A stretch of DNA of 64,000 nucleotides from RYN-230 sp963813975 (GCA_963813975.1 CAWFAP010000001.1:434001-498000), one strand, 5' to 3'. Counted from the first letter of the stretch, positions 33,693 through 42,324 are shown. The notes: generated by a model from the letters alone, not told the origin. Program-made: numbers and translations.

Positions 33693-33795
33693 CGACAACC
33701 CCCTAGACGTACCACGAAAGGGGACGCGGGTTCCCGGCAGCGGAAGGGCGGTGACGGCCCGGGCGCCCCCGCCGCGCCCAGGGGCGCATCCGGCT
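33693..33795 (+). repeat. dispersed repeat, copy C
   Basis: CGACAACCCCCTAGACGTAC, CGAAAGGGGACGCGGG and GCAGCGGAAGGGCGG follow the order and spacing of copy A (22217 onward) with small gaps. In-frame stops show it is not coding. It is the most decayed of the three and lacks the last ~40 bases shared by A and B. Confidence 0.5.
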
Positions 33796-33866
33796 GACGA
33801 TTCGCGGCCAGGCGCGGCGGGGTTACCCAGGGCCGCCGTGTGCCCCGGCCCCGCGTGGCGGGCAGC

Positions 33867-34670
33867 ATGAGCACTATGACGACCTATCTGCAGCACCGCG
33901 GCCGGGTGCTGCGCTGTGTGATCTCCACGGCCGACCATGGGGCGGCCCTGAACGGCGAGGCGGTCCGTCAGGTCACCAGGGCCCTGCACCAACTCGGCCC
34001 GGAGACCGGCGCGGTGCTGCTCGCGGGCGAGGGCCCGAGCTTCTGCACCGGCGGTGACGTGAGCGCGTTCGGGGCGGCCGCCGATCCCGGGGCCCTGGTC
34101 CAGGACATGGCCAGGGAGTTCCATGCGTTCCAGCGGGCCATCGCCGACGCTGGCGTGCCGGTGATCGCGGCCGTGCAGGGCTGGGCCGCAGGGGCCGGCA
34201 TGAGCATCGTCTGCCTCACGGACATCGCGGTGGCGGGCACGTCCACCCGGCTTCGCCCCGCGTATCCCGGCCTCGGGTTCTCCCCGGACGGGGGCATGTC
34301 ATGGACGCTGCCGCGAAGTGTGGGCGCCGCCCGGGCCCGCTACATCCTGCTCACCAACCGGGTGCTGGATGCGGAACAGGCCCTGGCGCTCGGCCTGGTG
34401 AGCACGGTGGTCCCGGACGACCAGATCGCGGCCGAGGCCGAGCGGGTGGCGGCCCAGCTCGCCGACGGCCCGACCGCCGCGCTCGGCCGCATCAAGCGCC
34501 TGGTCCGCGACGGTGCCTCCGCGGATTTCGCAGCCCACCTGGAGGCGGAGACGGAACAGATCGCGGCCAGCGCCGCAGGTGAGGAGGGCCGTGAGGGCGT
34601 GCAGGCCTTCCTCGCGCGCCGCCCGCCGCGTTTCCACGCGAAGCCGGCCGTCCCTGTGCGGTCAGACTGA
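33867..34670 (+). CDS. enoyl-CoA hydratase/isomerase
   Basis: This 267-residue crotonase-fold protein has GPSFCTGGDVSAFG with the first oxyanion-hole segment, VQGWAAGAGMSIVCLTDIAVAG with the second, and FSPDGGMSWTLPRSVGAARARYIL. In the first catalytic-Glu position the text is AYPGLGFSPDGG, so the Asp replaces or shifts the usual Glu pair and activity as a hydratase rather than isomerase is unsure. ATG 33867 or 33876. It is followed 69 bases on by an SDR; a fatty-acid or aromatic CoA pathway is possible. Confidence 0.85.
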   Translation: MSTMTTYLQHRGRVLRCVISTADHGAALNGEAVRQVTRALHQLGPETGAVLLAGEGPSFCTGGDVSAFGAAADPGALVQDMAREFHAFQRAIADAGVPVIAAVQGWAAGAGMSIVCLTDIAVAGTSTRLRPAYPGLGFSPDGGMSWTLPRSVGAARARYILLTNRVLDAEQALALGLVSTVVPDDQIAAEAERVAAQLADGPTAALGRIKRLVRDGASADFAAHLEAETEQIAASAAGEEGREGVQAFLARRPPRFHAKPAVPVRSD

Positions 34671-34739
34671 GATCATGAAGAGAGGCCATCGGCCGGACCT
34701 TGGCCTGGCGAAGACACGATCCCGGCCCGGAGGGGGAAC

Positions 34740-35420
34740 ATGGACGACGCGGTGCTGGTGACGGGAGCGGCAGGAGCGCTCGGGCACGCTGTGGTTGCTG
34801 AGCTGCGCGACCGGGGCCTGGCGGTGGTCGCCCTGGACCGGCCGTCGGCCGCGCTGGACGAGCTCGGCACGGAGGACGGGGTGCACCCGGTCCCGGTTGA
34901 CCTGGCCGACCGCTCCGCGGTCATCGCCGCGTTCGAGCAGGTCGACGCGGTGGCGACGCCGTCCGCCCTCGTCGCGCTGGCTGGCGGGTTCGTCCCCGGC
35001 CAGCTCGGGGATCTCGACGAGGACGCGCTCGAGAGCCTGTGGCGGTCCAACGTGGTCTCGCTGCTGTGGTGCTGCCAGGAGGCGGCGCCCCGGATGGCCG
35101 CGGCCGGGGGCGGCGCGATCGTGACCGTGGGCTCCAAGACCGCGGTCGGCGGCCCGGCCCCGCTGGCCCACGCGCTCAGCAAGTCGGCGGTGGTGCGGGC
35201 CAGCGAGCTGCTGGCCGACGAGCTGCGGCCGCAGGGGATCCGGGTGAACTGCGTGCTGCCCTCGGTCATCGACACGCCGGCCAACCGGGCCTGGATGCCG
35301 CCGAAGCTGGCCGCCCGGGCGGTCGCCCCGGCCGCGATCGCCAAGGTGATCGCATTCCTGATCGGCCCGGACGCCGCTCCCGTCAGCGGCGCCCGTGTCC
35401 CGGTCTACGGCGACTCCTGA
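34740..35420 (+). CDS. short-chain dehydrogenase-like protein lacking catalytic Tyr
   Basis: This 226-residue SDR fold has an intact cofactor loop VTGAAGALGHAVVAELRD, VALAGGFVPG in place of NNAG, and ITV..-like VTVGSKTAVGG with the Ser. The catalytic YxxxK reads HALSK: His replaces Tyr by a single TAC to CAC change, while Lys remains. The C-terminal NCVLPSVIDTPANR and SGARVPVYG are normal. It may bind NAD(P) without normal catalysis, or use His. It follows the enoyl-CoA hydratase on the same strand. Confidence 0.85.
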   Translation: MDDAVLVTGAAGALGHAVVAELRDRGLAVVALDRPSAALDELGTEDGVHPVPVDLADRSAVIAAFEQVDAVATPSALVALAGGFVPGQLGDLDEDALESLWRSNVVSLLWCCQEAAPRMAAAGGGAIVTVGSKTAVGGPAPLAHALSKSAVVRASELLADELRPQGIRVNCVLPSVIDTPANRAWMPPKLAARAVAPAAIAKVIAFLIGPDAAPVSGARVPVYGDS

Positions 35421-35616
35421 CGTCCCGCCGCCGGATCAGGGCGGGCCCGGACGGAGGGCAACGTAGCGCGCCAGGGGCGGATCGAGCGACTGATCCAGCA
35501 CGTGAGCTGGCCGCAAGGCAACGAGCACGCCGTCGCGGGAGCCCGGGCCCGTATCCAGCAGGCCGCAGCGGGCCGGAGTCGTAGCCGGGCAGCCCCGCTG
35601 CGCGGTGCCGGGCTCG

Positions 35617-36000
35617 CTACGCGGTACCGGCCACGCCGATCAGGTGACCCTCGGGATCGCTGAAGTGCCCGACGACCAGGCCCGTCGGCGCCGTGACGGG
35701 GCCCATCTGGCGCTTCCCGCCCAGGCTCTCAGCCCGCTGCAAGGCGGCCTCGACATTGGGGACGCCGACGTAGAAGATCACGTGCCCGTCATAACCTGCG
35801 CCTCCGCCGACGCCGCCGGGGATCCCGGTTCCGTCGCTGGTCGTGCCGCCGCTCACGAAGCCGTAGTTCGTGGGCTCCGACACCGTCTCCGCGACCGGGG
35901 CGCTCGTGTCGAACTCCCAGCCGAACAGCTCGCCAAAGTAACCGCGGAGTTGCTCCGGGTCCTTCCCGATGATCTCGAAGTGCACAACTGGCTGGGCCAT
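35617..36000 (-). CDS. VOC (glyoxalase-fold) protein
   Basis: This 127-residue VOC protein starts VVHFEIIGKDPEQLRGYFGELFGWEFD, has a glycine-rich middle loop (SGGTTSDGTGIPGGVGGG), then HVIFYVGVPNVEAALQRAESLGG, and ends with TGLVVGHFSDPEGHLIGV. It matches the common actinobacterial VOC type related to CFP32/Rv0577-like modules but with one unit. Function unknown. Upstream lies the end of a TetR gene on the same strand. Confidence 0.88.
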   Translation of the reverse strand: MAQPVVHFEIIGKDPEQLRGYFGELFGWEFDTSAPVAETVSEPTNYGFVSGGTTSDGTGIPGGVGGGAGYDGHVIFYVGVPNVEAALQRAESLGGKRQMGPVTAPTGLVVGHFSDPEGHLIGVAGTA

Positions 36001-36125
36001 GTTTCCTCCTCTGCGCCGGCCGCCCGGCGCCTATGGGGCAGGCACCCTTGATGACTGGCGCACCGCAGGAAACTCATCGGTGGCCGGCCGCACCACGAGC
36101 GAAGGCCACGGAGCCGTGACCGGGT

Positions 36126-36716
36126 CTAGCCGGCCGAGGGGGCTGTGACCAGGCTACGGACCGTGGTGGTGAGCACGTCCAGCCCGCGGCCGGGGGCGAT
36201 CCGGCCCGCGCGGACCTCGTCGGCGCAGGCGTGGATGAGCGCGAAGCAGCTGGCCACCAGCCAGCCGGCGGGCAGGTCGGCGCGGAACGAGCCGTCAGCC
36301 TGACCCCGCTCCACCAGCTGCCGGACCCGCCCCTGGGCGGTTTGGTGGCTCCGGGTCAGCGCGGCCGGGCTGAGCTGGGTCGCCGCGGCCCCCGCCACCG
36401 CGCCGTAGCGGTCGAGGGCCTGCCAGCCCGCCGCGAGCACCCGTTCCAGTGCGTCCAGCGGCGGCCCGCTGTCCGGCCGGGCCTCATCCAGGGCCGCCGT
36501 GCTGCGCCCGACCGCGCGCCGTACCACCGCCTCCAGCAGCGCCTCGGAGGTGGGGAAGTGCGAGTAGACCGTGACCCGGGAGACACCGGCCTCGGTGGCG
36601 ACGGCCGAGATCCCCGGCTGGCCACGCCGGTCCAGCAGGCCCTCGGCCGCGTCCAGGATCGCCTGGACGTTCCGCTCGGCGGTGGCCCGCCGGTGGTCCG
36701 TGGCCGGTGCGTCCAC
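36126..36716 (-). CDS. TetR-family regulator
   Basis: This 196-residue TetR has the helix-turn-helix QAILDAAEGLLDRRGQPGISAVATEAGVSRVTVYSHFPTSEALLEAV (residues 18-64). Its C-terminal domain is RVRQLVERGQADGSFRADLPAGWLVASCFALIHACADEVRAG, like the SAV-type C-terminal module. It is about 100 bases downstream of the thioesterase on the same strand and may share its transcript and control it. Confidence 0.88.
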   Translation of the reverse strand: MDAPATDHRRATAERNVQAILDAAEGLLDRRGQPGISAVATEAGVSRVTVYSHFPTSEALLEAVVRRAVGRSTAALDEARPDSGPPLDALERVLAAGWQALDRYGAVAGAAATQLSPAALTRSHQTAQGRVRQLVERGQADGSFRADLPAGWLVASCFALIHACADEVRAGRIAPGRGLDVLTTTVRSLVTAPSAG

Positions 36717-36817
36717 CTGGCCCCTCCCTCCGGAAACAGGCTGACAACCATGTTAACCCTGATCCGTGATCGGTGGCTTCAGGCCGGAGCAGGCCCGCGG
36801 GACCGCCGCTTCCGGGG

Positions 36818-37285
36818 TCAGGCCGGCCGCTGCAGGGCGGCCAGCGCCGAGCGGACAGGCTCCGGGACCGGGACCGGCCTGCGGGTCTGCGCGTCTACAT
36901 ATACGTGCACGAACCGCCCGACCGCCCGCGGCCGGGAATCCAGGCCGGCGCCCTCGCAGGCGAACACGCCGAGCTGGTACACCACGCTGGAGGTGCCCAG
37001 CCGGAGCAGTGCGAGCCCGACCGACACGTCGCCGGGAAACGAGATCTCCCGCAGGTAGCGGCAGGAAGTCTCGGCCACCACGCCGATGGCCGGCAGTTCC
37101 CTGATGTCCACGCCGGCCGCGTCGATCAGCCACCCGTTCACGGCCGAGTCGAAGAACTCGTAGTAGACGACGTTGTTGAGGTGCCCGTACACGTCGTTGT
37201 CGGCCCACCGGGTGGTGAAGCGGCGGTGCACCGGGAAGCTGCTCGCGGCCGGCTCCTCGCCGGCCCGGTCTTCGGCCGACCCCAT
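36818..37285 (-). CDS. acyl-CoA thioesterase (4HBT, hotdog fold)
   Basis: This 155-residue hotdog-fold thioesterase has TRWADNDVYGHLNNVVYYEFFDSAVNGWL, where Asp is the 4-hydroxybenzoyl-CoA thioesterase-type catalytic residue, followed by ETSCRYLREISFPGDVSVGL and VFACEG. ATG 37285 follows AGGAGG. It would release CoA from an acyl or aroyl thioester in the cytosol. A TetR gene follows on the same strand. Confidence 0.9.
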   Translation of the reverse strand: MGSAEDRAGEEPAASSFPVHRRFTTRWADNDVYGHLNNVVYYEFFDSAVNGWLIDAAGVDIRELPAIGVVAETSCRYLREISFPGDVSVGLALLRLGTSSVVYQLGVFACEGAGLDSRPRAVGRFVHVYVDAQTRRPVPVPEPVRSALAALQRPA

Positions 37286-37317
37286 AGGACCTCCTGTCGG
37301 GGATGCATAGTGCTCGT

Positions 37318-37605
37318 ATGCAAGCACACGGCCCAGCTCCCTGCTTCGTCTGCCGGAAGCATGGTGACCCCAGCCTGATGCCGGGCGGCCCGGCCGGGGC
37401 CGACGAACGGGTCGTCGTCTCGCATCTGCCGCCCCGAGCCCCGGGCCGCGCTGGGGGAGCCTGCCTACCTAGCTATCCCGGCCCGCCGCGGGAGGTCTGG
37501 GGGCTGAAGACCGACGAATGGCCCGGCGCCGAACGTGGCACCGGCCCGCAGATCGCCGGCCTGATCACCCGCCTCCGCACGTACCTGGCCCCGCCTTCCT
37601 CCTGA
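37318..37605 (+). pseudogene. HIT-family protein remnant with internal deletion
   Basis: The 95-codon frame joins the N-terminus of a HIT-domain protein (PCFVCRKHGDPSLMPGGPAG then ADERVVVSHLP) to its C-terminus (YPGPPREVWGLKTDEWPGAE followed by IAGLITRLRTYL). The normal protein has about 145 residues; the middle 50-60, including the HxHxHxx nucleotide-binding triad that names the family, is gone and replaced by a short proline/glycine link. The frame is kept. It is divergent from the thioesterase and is unlikely to be active. Confidence 0.8.
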
Positions 37606-37800
37606 GAAATCCGCCGCGCGATCATGATCCATCGTTCGTGATCAGAAGATAGGTGCCGCCCAGCGACACTGATCGTTTGACCACAACCGGACGGGTGACG
37701 CGCAGTGCCTGCGGGGGTGGTGTTAGCTGTGCAGGCCCCGGGGACGGTGGCCCCGGAGCGTGATCATGAACCTGGCGCGGGGGCAATAGCCAGCCCGTGA

Positions 37801-38802
37801 TCACGACTGGGTGTCCGCCAGGTGCTTCCGGATGATCGAGGTGAAATCGGGGTCGGGGACCAGGCCCAGGCCGGCGGCCCGGTCCGAGTGGAACCGGGCG
37901 GCCCAGCCCGACACCATTCCCGCCACCACCGGGTCAGGGACCCAGTCGATCAGGCTGGTCACCGCCGGCCCGGCCACCTGCTCCAGTGCGGCCACCATGT
38001 CCCCGATGGTCACGGTCAGGCCGGGCATGGTCACCGCGGTACGGCCGCCCCACACGTCGTCGGGCGAGCTGGCGGCGCACCGCAGCGCCTCGATGGCCCG
38101 GGCCGGGGAAGCCAGCGCCACCTCGGTGGCCGGGCCCACCGGGCAGGGGGCGCGCTGGCCCGCCAGCGGCTCGCGGATGATGCCCGACATGAAGCCCGAG
38201 GCGGCGGCGTTGGGCCGGCCCGGGCGCACGCTGACTGTCATCAGCCGGATGCTCCGCCCGCGCAGGAACCCCTTGCGGGTGTAGTCGGCCACCAGCTGCT
38301 CGCCAATGACCTTCTGGATCCCGTAGCTGGTCTGCGGGTTCGGCAGCGTGTGGTCCTCCGCCACCGCCGGGAGCGGATGCTCGGGGGACCCGCCGAAGAC
38401 CGCGATCGAGCTCGAGAAGACCACCACCGGGGTGGTGCCCACCGCGCGGCAGGCGGCGAGCAGCGCCTCCGTGGCGCGCAGATTCGCCCGGATGCCCAGG
38501 TCGAAGTCGGCCTCACACTCCCCGCTGACCGCGGCGGCCAGATGGAAGACCACATCGGCGCCGGCCACCGCTTCCCGTCCGGCCTGCCCGGGGGCCACCA
38601 GGCCGGCGAGGTCGCCCTCGGCTGCGGTGACCCGGTCGTCGGCGGCCAGGTCCGGCGGCGCCGGGACCCGGTCGAGAAGGGTCACCCGGGACAGTGGGCG
38701 CCCGCCGTCACCCGCCACATTCAGCGAGCCCGCCGCCAGCAGGTCCCGGGCCAGGCGGGCGCCCAGAAACCCGGCACCGCCGGTGATCACCACATTCGCC
38801 AC
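37801..38802 (-). CDS. denD: D-erythronate dehydrogenase-like epimerase-fold protein
   Basis: This 333-residue extended SDR has VVITGGAGFLGARLARDLLA (residues 3-22), VFHLAAAVSGECEADFDLG, and the catalytic SYGIQK (Tyr and Lys). The order and C-terminal PGLTVTIGDMVAALEQVAG fit DenD-type D-erythronate dehydrogenases. The GTG at 38802 has GGAG upstream. DenD oxidises erythronate to 2-oxo-tetronate; the divergent otnK and ltnD genes provide the matching next and parallel steps. The aldolase/decarboxylase OtnC and isomerase OtnI are not in the window. Confidence 0.85.
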   Translation of the reverse strand: MANVVITGGAGFLGARLARDLLAAGSLNVAGDGGRPLSRVTLLDRVPAPPDLAADDRVTAAEGDLAGLVAPGQAGREAVAGADVVFHLAAAVSGECEADFDLGIRANLRATEALLAACRAVGTTPVVVFSSSIAVFGGSPEHPLPAVAEDHTLPNPQTSYGIQKVIGEQLVADYTRKGFLRGRSIRLMTVSVRPGRPNAAASGFMSGIIREPLAGQRAPCPVGPATEVALASPARAIEALRCAASSPDDVWGGRTAVTMPGLTVTIGDMVAALEQVAGPAVTSLIDWVPDPVVAGMVSGWAARFHSDRAAGLGLVPDPDFTSIIRKHLADTQS

Positions 38803-38966
38803 GGCGTCTCCGTCCTGGGCCGGGGGCGTGGAATACAGTGCGATCTTAGGCAGTGGTGACCGCCGGTGCCCGGATCCGGGGCGGCGGATCTGCCGCACCC
38901 GGCCGCAGACCCGGCGCGGGGGAACCACACGGAGCGGGGGACCGCGGGCGCGGGGAAGGGGCCAGG

Positions 38967-40447
38967 GTGCTGGGCGACAAGCGGCCGGACGCGGCCGAGG
39001 TGTTCGCCGGGCTGCCCCCGGCCCGCGCCGACGACGAGGGCCTGCGCGAATCGATCCGCGCCCTGCGCGCCGCCGACGACCTGCTCCTGGGCGTCCTCGA
39101 CGACGACCCGACCGGGTCGCAGGCCGTGCACGGCGTCCAGGTCGTCACGGTGCTGGACGAGGACGCCTGCGCCGCGGCGCTGGCCGGGCCCGCCGCCACC
39201 TGCTTCGTGCTGACCAACTCCCGCAGCCTGGACGGGCCGGCCGCCGCCGAGCTGACCACCCGGGCCGCCCGGGGCCTGATCACGGTGGCGGGGCGGCGCG
39301 GCACCCGCATCCAGCTGATCAGCCGGAGCGACTCCACGCTGCGCGGTCATGTGATGGCAGAAGTCGCCGCGCTGCAGGCGGTCCGGCAGGACATGGTCGG
39401 CCGCGGCTACGACGGCGTCCTCCTGGTTCCCGCGTTCCTCGAAGCAGGCCGGGTGACCGCGGCCGACATCCACTGGGCGGGCACGGCGGCCGGCCTGGTC
39501 CCCGTGGGTGAGACCGAGTTCGCGAACGACAGCGTGTTCGGGTATGCCGCTTCGGACCTGCGGGTTTTCGTTGCGGAGAAAAGCGGGGGGACGATCCGGC
39601 CGGAGGATGTGCGCAGCATCAGCCTGGCGGACATCCGGCTCGGCGGGCCGGCCCGGGTCCGCGAGGTGCTGGCCGGCGCGGCCGGCGGGGCATGGGTGGT
39701 GGTCAACGCCACCGAGTACTCCGACCTGGAGACCGTGGCCCGCAGTGTGCTGGACGCCGAGCGTGAGGGCCAGTCGTTCCTGTTCCGTACCGGGCCGTCG
39801 TTCGTGCGGGCGCTGGGCGGCCTGGAGCCCAAGCCGCCGCTGCGCGGAGCGCAGATCTGGGGGAAGAGCGCGGAGCGCAGCTCCGGGGGGATGGCCGGCG
39901 CGGCGGGCATGGCCTGGTCGTGGTCGGCTCGCACGTGGGGCAGACCAGCCGGCAGGTCGACGCGCTGCGGGCCGGCGGCGGTACCACGGACATCGAGCTG
40001 GACGTCCCCGCGGTGCTGGCCGGCGGCCCGGACGTGACCGCCGCCACCGCGCGGCGGGTCACCGGGGCGCTGGCCGGGTCGGACGTGCTGCTGTACACCA
40101 GCCGGGCCGTCGCGGCGGGCCGCGACGCGGCGGACAGCCTGACCATCGCCCGCACCGTGTCCGCGGCCCTGTCCCGCATCGTGCACGACGCGCTGGCCGC
40201 CCGGCCCGGCTGGGTGATCGCCAAGGGCGGCATCACCTCGCACGACGTGATGCTCCACGGCCTGGGGATCCGGCGCGCCGAGGTGACCGGCCAGCTGTTC
40301 CCGGGCACGATCTCGGTGTTCCGGCCGCTCGACGCCGCGGCGGAGGCGGTCGGGATGCCGTACGTGGTCTTCGCCGGCAACGTCGGCGGCGATGGCACGC
40401 TGGCGCAGGTGGTGGCGATCCTCAACGGCGAGCAGGAGGTTCCCTGA
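38967..40447 (+). pseudogene. otnK: 3-oxo-tetronate kinase (DUF1537) with frameshift at a G6 tract
   Basis: This is an OtnK/DUF1537 four-carbon acid sugar kinase in two frames. The first, from GTG 38967 behind GAAGGGG, has LLGVLDDDPTGSQAVHGVQVVTVL and RSDSTLRGHVMAEVAAL. It passes GAQIWGKSAERSSGG, then the frame is lost at six Gs (39885-39890). One extra G restores it to GGHGLVVVGSHVGQTSRQV, continuing with VIAKGGITSHD and GNVGGDGTLAQVVAIL to the stop at 40445. Both halves are otherwise well kept, so this may be a sequencing slip, a recent mutation or a phase-variable tract. The ltnD start overlaps the stop by one base. Intact, it would phosphorylate 3-oxo-tetronate. Confidence 0.8.
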
Positions 40448-41331
40448 TGCGAATCGGGTGGCTCGGGCTGGGCGCGATGGGTGCGCCGATGGCGGGATGC
40501 CTGGCCCGCGCGGGGCACTCGGTCGTGGCGTACGACATCGTGGCGGGCCGGGCCGCGGCGCTGGCCGGGGACGGGGTCCAGGCCGCGGGCAGCATCGCCG
40601 GGGCGGTCCGGGGCGCCGGGATCGCCGCGATCATGGTGGCCACGCCGGACCAGGTGGACCAGGTGCTGTTCGGGCCGGGCGGCGCGGCCGGCCCGCTGGA
40701 GGCCGGCGCAATCGTGGTGATCATGGCGACCGTCGGGCCGGAGGTCGTCGCGGAGGTCACCACCCGCCTCGGCCGCAGCGGGGTCACCGTGGTCGACGCG
40801 CCGGTCTCCGGCGGGGTGCAGCGCGCGGCCGCGGGCGACCTGCTGATCATGGTGTCCGGTGCGGACGCCGCGGTCGGCCGGGTCCGGCCGCTGCTCGGCG
40901 CGCTGGCCCGGAGCGCCCCGGTGGTCGGCCCGGTCCCGGGCGACGGCCAGCGGATGAAGCTGGTCAACCAGCTGCTGTGCGGGGTGCACATCGCGGCCGC
41001 GGCCGAGGCGCTCGCGTTCGGGGAGTCGCTCGGCCTGGACCCGGGGGAGTGCTGGCGGGTGCTGCGCGACGGCGCCGCGGCGTCGTTCATGTTCGAGGAC
41101 CGGGGCGAACGGATGATCGCGGGGGAGTTCCGGCAGCCCCGCAGCGCCCTGGACATCTTCGTGAAGGACATGGGCCTGGTCAGTGCGGCGGCCGAGCACG
41201 CCGGGGCGTCCGCGCCGCTGACCGCGGCCGCGCGGCAGCTGTATGAGGAAGGGCATGAGCGGGGCCTGGGCGGCCTCGACGATTCCGCGCTGGTCGAGGT
41301 GCTCCGCCAGGACCGGCCCAGGCGCACCTAG
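40447..41331 (+). CDS. ltnD: L-threonate dehydrogenase-like (3-hydroxyisobutyrate dehydrogenase family)
   Basis: This 294-residue beta-hydroxyacid dehydrogenase has IGWLGLGAMGAPMAGCLARAGH (GxGxxG), a substrate loop DAPVSGGVQRAAAGDL, and the catalytic Lys in GQRMKLVNQLLCG (residues 165-177). The adjacent otnK and divergent denD place it in the LtnD branch, which oxidises L-threonate or D-erythronate at C2. Its ATG overlaps the otnK stop by one base. NAD-dependent and cytosolic. Confidence 0.85.
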   Translation: MRIGWLGLGAMGAPMAGCLARAGHSVVAYDIVAGRAAALAGDGVQAAGSIAGAVRGAGIAAIMVATPDQVDQVLFGPGGAAGPLEAGAIVVIMATVGPEVVAEVTTRLGRSGVTVVDAPVSGGVQRAAAGDLLIMVSGADAAVGRVRPLLGALARSAPVVGPVPGDGQRMKLVNQLLCGVHIAAAAEALAFGESLGLDPGECWRVLRDGAAASFMFEDRGERMIAGEFRQPRSALDIFVKDMGLVSAAAEHAGASAPLTAAARQLYEEGHERGLGGLDDSALVEVLRQDRPRRT

Positions 41332-41375
41332 CCCGGGCGGCCAGCCCGGCGCGCCAGGGCACTAGACCACGCCGA

Positions 41376-41399
41376 ATTCTCTGACTAGAGTCAGAGAAT
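41376..41399. promoter_or_regulatory. perfect palindrome over the MarR-GNAT start
   Basis: Arms ATTCTCTGAC (41376-41385) and GTCAGAGAAT (41390-41399) are perfectly complementary around TAGA. The palindrome overlaps the first two bases of the ATG at 41398. It should bind the MarR half of the protein it precedes and would block both initiation of transcription and, if the mRNA is leaderless, the start itself. Confidence 0.75.
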
Positions 41400-42294
41400 G
41401 GACGCTCCCCTGATCACCCAGGTCCGGCGGTTCAACCGGGCCGTCACCCAGCGGGTCGGCGCGCTCGATGACGAGTTCCTGGCCCGGGACCGCCCGCTCG
41501 GCCAGGCCCGCCTGCTCTGGGAGATCGGCCCGGACGGCGCGGACCTCCGGTCGCTGCGCGCCCGGCTGGACCTGGACTCGGGTTACCTGAGCCGGCTGCT
41601 CCGCGCGCTGGAGGCGGACGGCCTGGTCACCGTGGACAGCAGCGGGCCGGACGCCCGGGTGCGCACGGCCCGCCTGACCAGCCGCGGCCTGGCCGAGCGG
41701 GCCGAGCTCGACCGGCGCGCCGATGACGCGGCCGCGTCGATCCTCCGCCCGCTCAGCGCATCCCAGCAGAACCGGCTGGTCGCTGCGATGTCCGAGGTCG
41801 AGCGGCTCCTGGCCGCGTCGGCGGTCGAGGTGGCCGTCCGCGATCCCGGCGATCCGGCCGCCCGCGCCTGCGTGCTGGCCTACGTCGAGGAACTGGGCCG
41901 CCGCTTCGACGCCGGTTTCGACCCGGCCCGGAGCCTCCCGGCGGACGACCGCGACATGATCCCGCCGGCGGGACTCTTCGTGGTCGCCACCCTGCATGCC
42001 GAGGCGGTCGGCTGCGGCGGCCTCAAGTTCCACGACGACGCGCCTGCCGAGGTCAAGCGGATGTGGGTGTCCCCGGCCGCGCGCGGCCTCGGGCTCGGCC
42101 GGCGGCTGCTCGCCGAGCTGGAGGCGCATGCCGCCGCGCGCGGGGTCACCGTGCTGCGGCTGGAGACCAACGGCACGCTGGCCGAGGCGATCAGCCTGTA
42201 CCGCACGTCCGGCTACCGGGAGGTGGCCGCGTTCAATGACGAGCCCTATGCGCACCACTGGTTCGAGAAGATCCTGAATCCCAGCGCCCCTTGA
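41398..42294 (+). CDS. MarR regulator fused to GNAT acetyltransferase
   Basis: This 298-residue two-domain protein carries at residues 1-140 a MarR winged helix (QARLLWEIGPDGADLRSLRARLDLDSGYLSRLLRALEADGLVTV). Residues 150-298 are an N-acetyltransferase with VKRMWVSPAARGLGLGRRLLAELEAHA (acetyl-CoA P-loop RxxGxG) and the LETNGTLAEAISLYRTSGYRE block. This fused architecture is known in actinobacteria, but the substrate is unknown. A perfect palindrome covers its start codon; there is no Shine-Dalgarno, so a leaderless, self-repressed mRNA is likely. Confidence 0.9.
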   Translation: MDAPLITQVRRFNRAVTQRVGALDDEFLARDRPLGQARLLWEIGPDGADLRSLRARLDLDSGYLSRLLRALEADGLVTVDSSGPDARVRTARLTSRGLAERAELDRRADDAAASILRPLSASQQNRLVAAMSEVERLLAASAVEVAVRDPGDPAARACVLAYVEELGRRFDAGFDPARSLPADDRDMIPPAGLFVVATLHAEAVGCGGLKFHDDAPAEVKRMWVSPAARGLGLGRRLLAELEAHAAARGVTVLRLETNGTLAEAISLYRTSGYREVAAFNDEPYAHHWFEKILNPSAP

Positions 42295-42318
42295 CGTATT
42301 CCCATATAGGAATATGAT
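42291..42318 (+). promoter_or_regulatory. ArsR promoter with operator in the spacer
   Basis: TTGACG (42291-42296) and TATGAT (42313-42318) are spaced by 16 bases. The spacer and -10 edge hold TATTCC-CATATA-GGAATA (42297-42314), a perfect inverted repeat. Binding there would exclude RNA polymerase, so it is the likely self-operator of the ArsR regulator seven bases downstream. Confidence 0.8.
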
Positions 42319-42324
42319 CGTGCC

